NCBI GenBank assembly: GCA_026705765.1
Contig: JAPPAB010000142.1
Location: 1 to 42,788 of the forward strand
Direction of reading: 5' to 3'
Source: Gemmatimonadota bacterium
Lineage (GTDB): Bacteria; Latescibacterota; UBA2968
Length of the DNA: 42,788 nt
Each line of letters opens with the position of its first letter. Within the stretch, counting starts at the first letter, position 1. Shown here piece after piece: positions 42,514-42,788 of the stretch. The notes under the pieces were generated by a model. It was not told the origin of the DNA. It ran no database searches and saw only the letters and a list, made by a program, of their open reading frames with translations. The translations under genes were made by a program, and so were the position numbers.

Positions 42514-42788
42514 ATGGCAGAATTAGCACATACACAAAAACCGCTCGACAGGGGTTTGCGCACCTATCGAACCGCTATTGCGTCGGTCGCCATGATCCTG
42601 GTCAGTGTGCTGTGGAATGAGTGGATGCCGTATTACACATCGGGATCCAATATCAGCCGCAGCCATTTTCCCGTAGCGCTCTACTATCCCTTTTTGATTT
42701 TGTGTATATGCAACTTGCTGGCAAATCATCGGCGCTCAACCTGGGCATTAACGCGGTCGGAATTGCTGGTGGTCCTGGCTTCTGGACT
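42514..42788 (+). CDS. N-terminal fragment of polytopic membrane protein, DUF6785-like
   Basis: A reading frame begins at ATG 42514 and stays open to the window end (91 codons). It reads MAELAHTQKPLDRGLRTYRT, then the hydrophobic AIASVAMILVSVLW, then YYPFLILCICNLLAN and RSELLVVLASG. The two membrane helices and the SELLVVLAS-like end match the N-terminus of DUF6785/DUF6784 family proteins, large polytopic proteins common in Poribacteria and Latescibacterota-type genomes. No strong Shine-Dalgarno is seen; an in-frame GTG at 42490 lies against the terminator and is less likely. Family call is tentative because so little is visible. Confidence 0.68.
   Translation, partial: MAELAHTQKPLDRGLRTYRTAIASVAMILVSVLWNEWMPYYTSGSNISRSHFPVALYYPFLILCICNLLANHRRSTWALTRSELLVVLASG

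Noticed and set aside
1-42788. CRISPR array, prophage or transposase
   Set aside because: No regularly spaced repeats, phage structural genes or transposase motifs were seen on either strand.

Overview
This window looks like chromosome from an uncultured bacterium of the FCB group outside Bacteroidota. Latescibacterota or a close relative is my best guess; this is inference, not proof. Three things point that way. First, parts of a type IX secretion system (T9SS) are present: a giant SprA-like outer-membrane protein, a PorV/PorQ-family protein and a protein with a T9SS-like C-terminal sorting domain. Second, a 30-residue basic AURKAIP1/COX24-like ribosomal protein resembles those of Bacteroidetes. 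Third, there are many scattered catabolic enzymes: a sugar isomerase, Gfo/Idh, a sulfatase, an FAD oxidoreductase and DUF5916 and DUF6785-like proteins. Unlike many Bacteroidota, most genes carry clear Shine-Dalgarno sequences, and several promoters look like ordinary sigma-70 sites.

Layout. 1-771 (-): MacB/LolD-type ABC ATPase, cut by the window edge. 960-7656: metabolic genes on both strands (sugar phosphate isomerase/epimerase, SDR epimerase, amidohydrolase, luciferase-like flavin oxidoreductase, class III aminotransferase, medium-chain dehydrogenase). 7713-8170: two overlapping small genes, a DUF2283 protein and its usual partner, possibly a toxin-antitoxin-like pair. 8179-10644: outer-membrane DUF5916 protein. 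10738-11919 (-): thiolase. 11990-12657: c-type cytochrome lipoprotein overlapping an alkyltransferase-like protein. 12679-13430: HU gene with a near-consensus promoter, the 30-residue ribosomal protein, a structured intergenic element, tRNA-Arg(CCG) and a strong terminator.

13449-22719 (-) appears to be one tightly packed operon read in the order sprA-like, comEA-like, pilM-like, NYN-domain protein, obg, with a good promoter at 22786-22813. Divergent from it are lptF/lptG-like genes (LPS export permeases) followed by a sulfatase. 26889-29696 is a UPF0182 membrane protein. 29788-33520 holds a Gfo/Idh dehydrogenase, an FAD-dependent amine/amino-acid oxidase and a sodium:alanine symporter. 33709-35481 is a SulP transporter with an STAS domain.

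35770-42423 (+) is a surface module: a TonB-dependent receptor with an N-terminal carboxypeptidase-regulatory-like domain, a secreted protein with a T9SS-like C-terminal domain, and a PorV/PorQ-family protein, closed by a terminator. A partial polytopic membrane protein follows at the right edge. The window therefore holds both ends of a predicted T9SS route: the SprA translocon and a cargo/PorV pair. The most interesting points are the company sprA keeps in its operon, the cargo/PorV cluster, the structured element before the tRNA and the tiny ribosomal protein gene. No mobile element, CRISPR array or prophage was seen.
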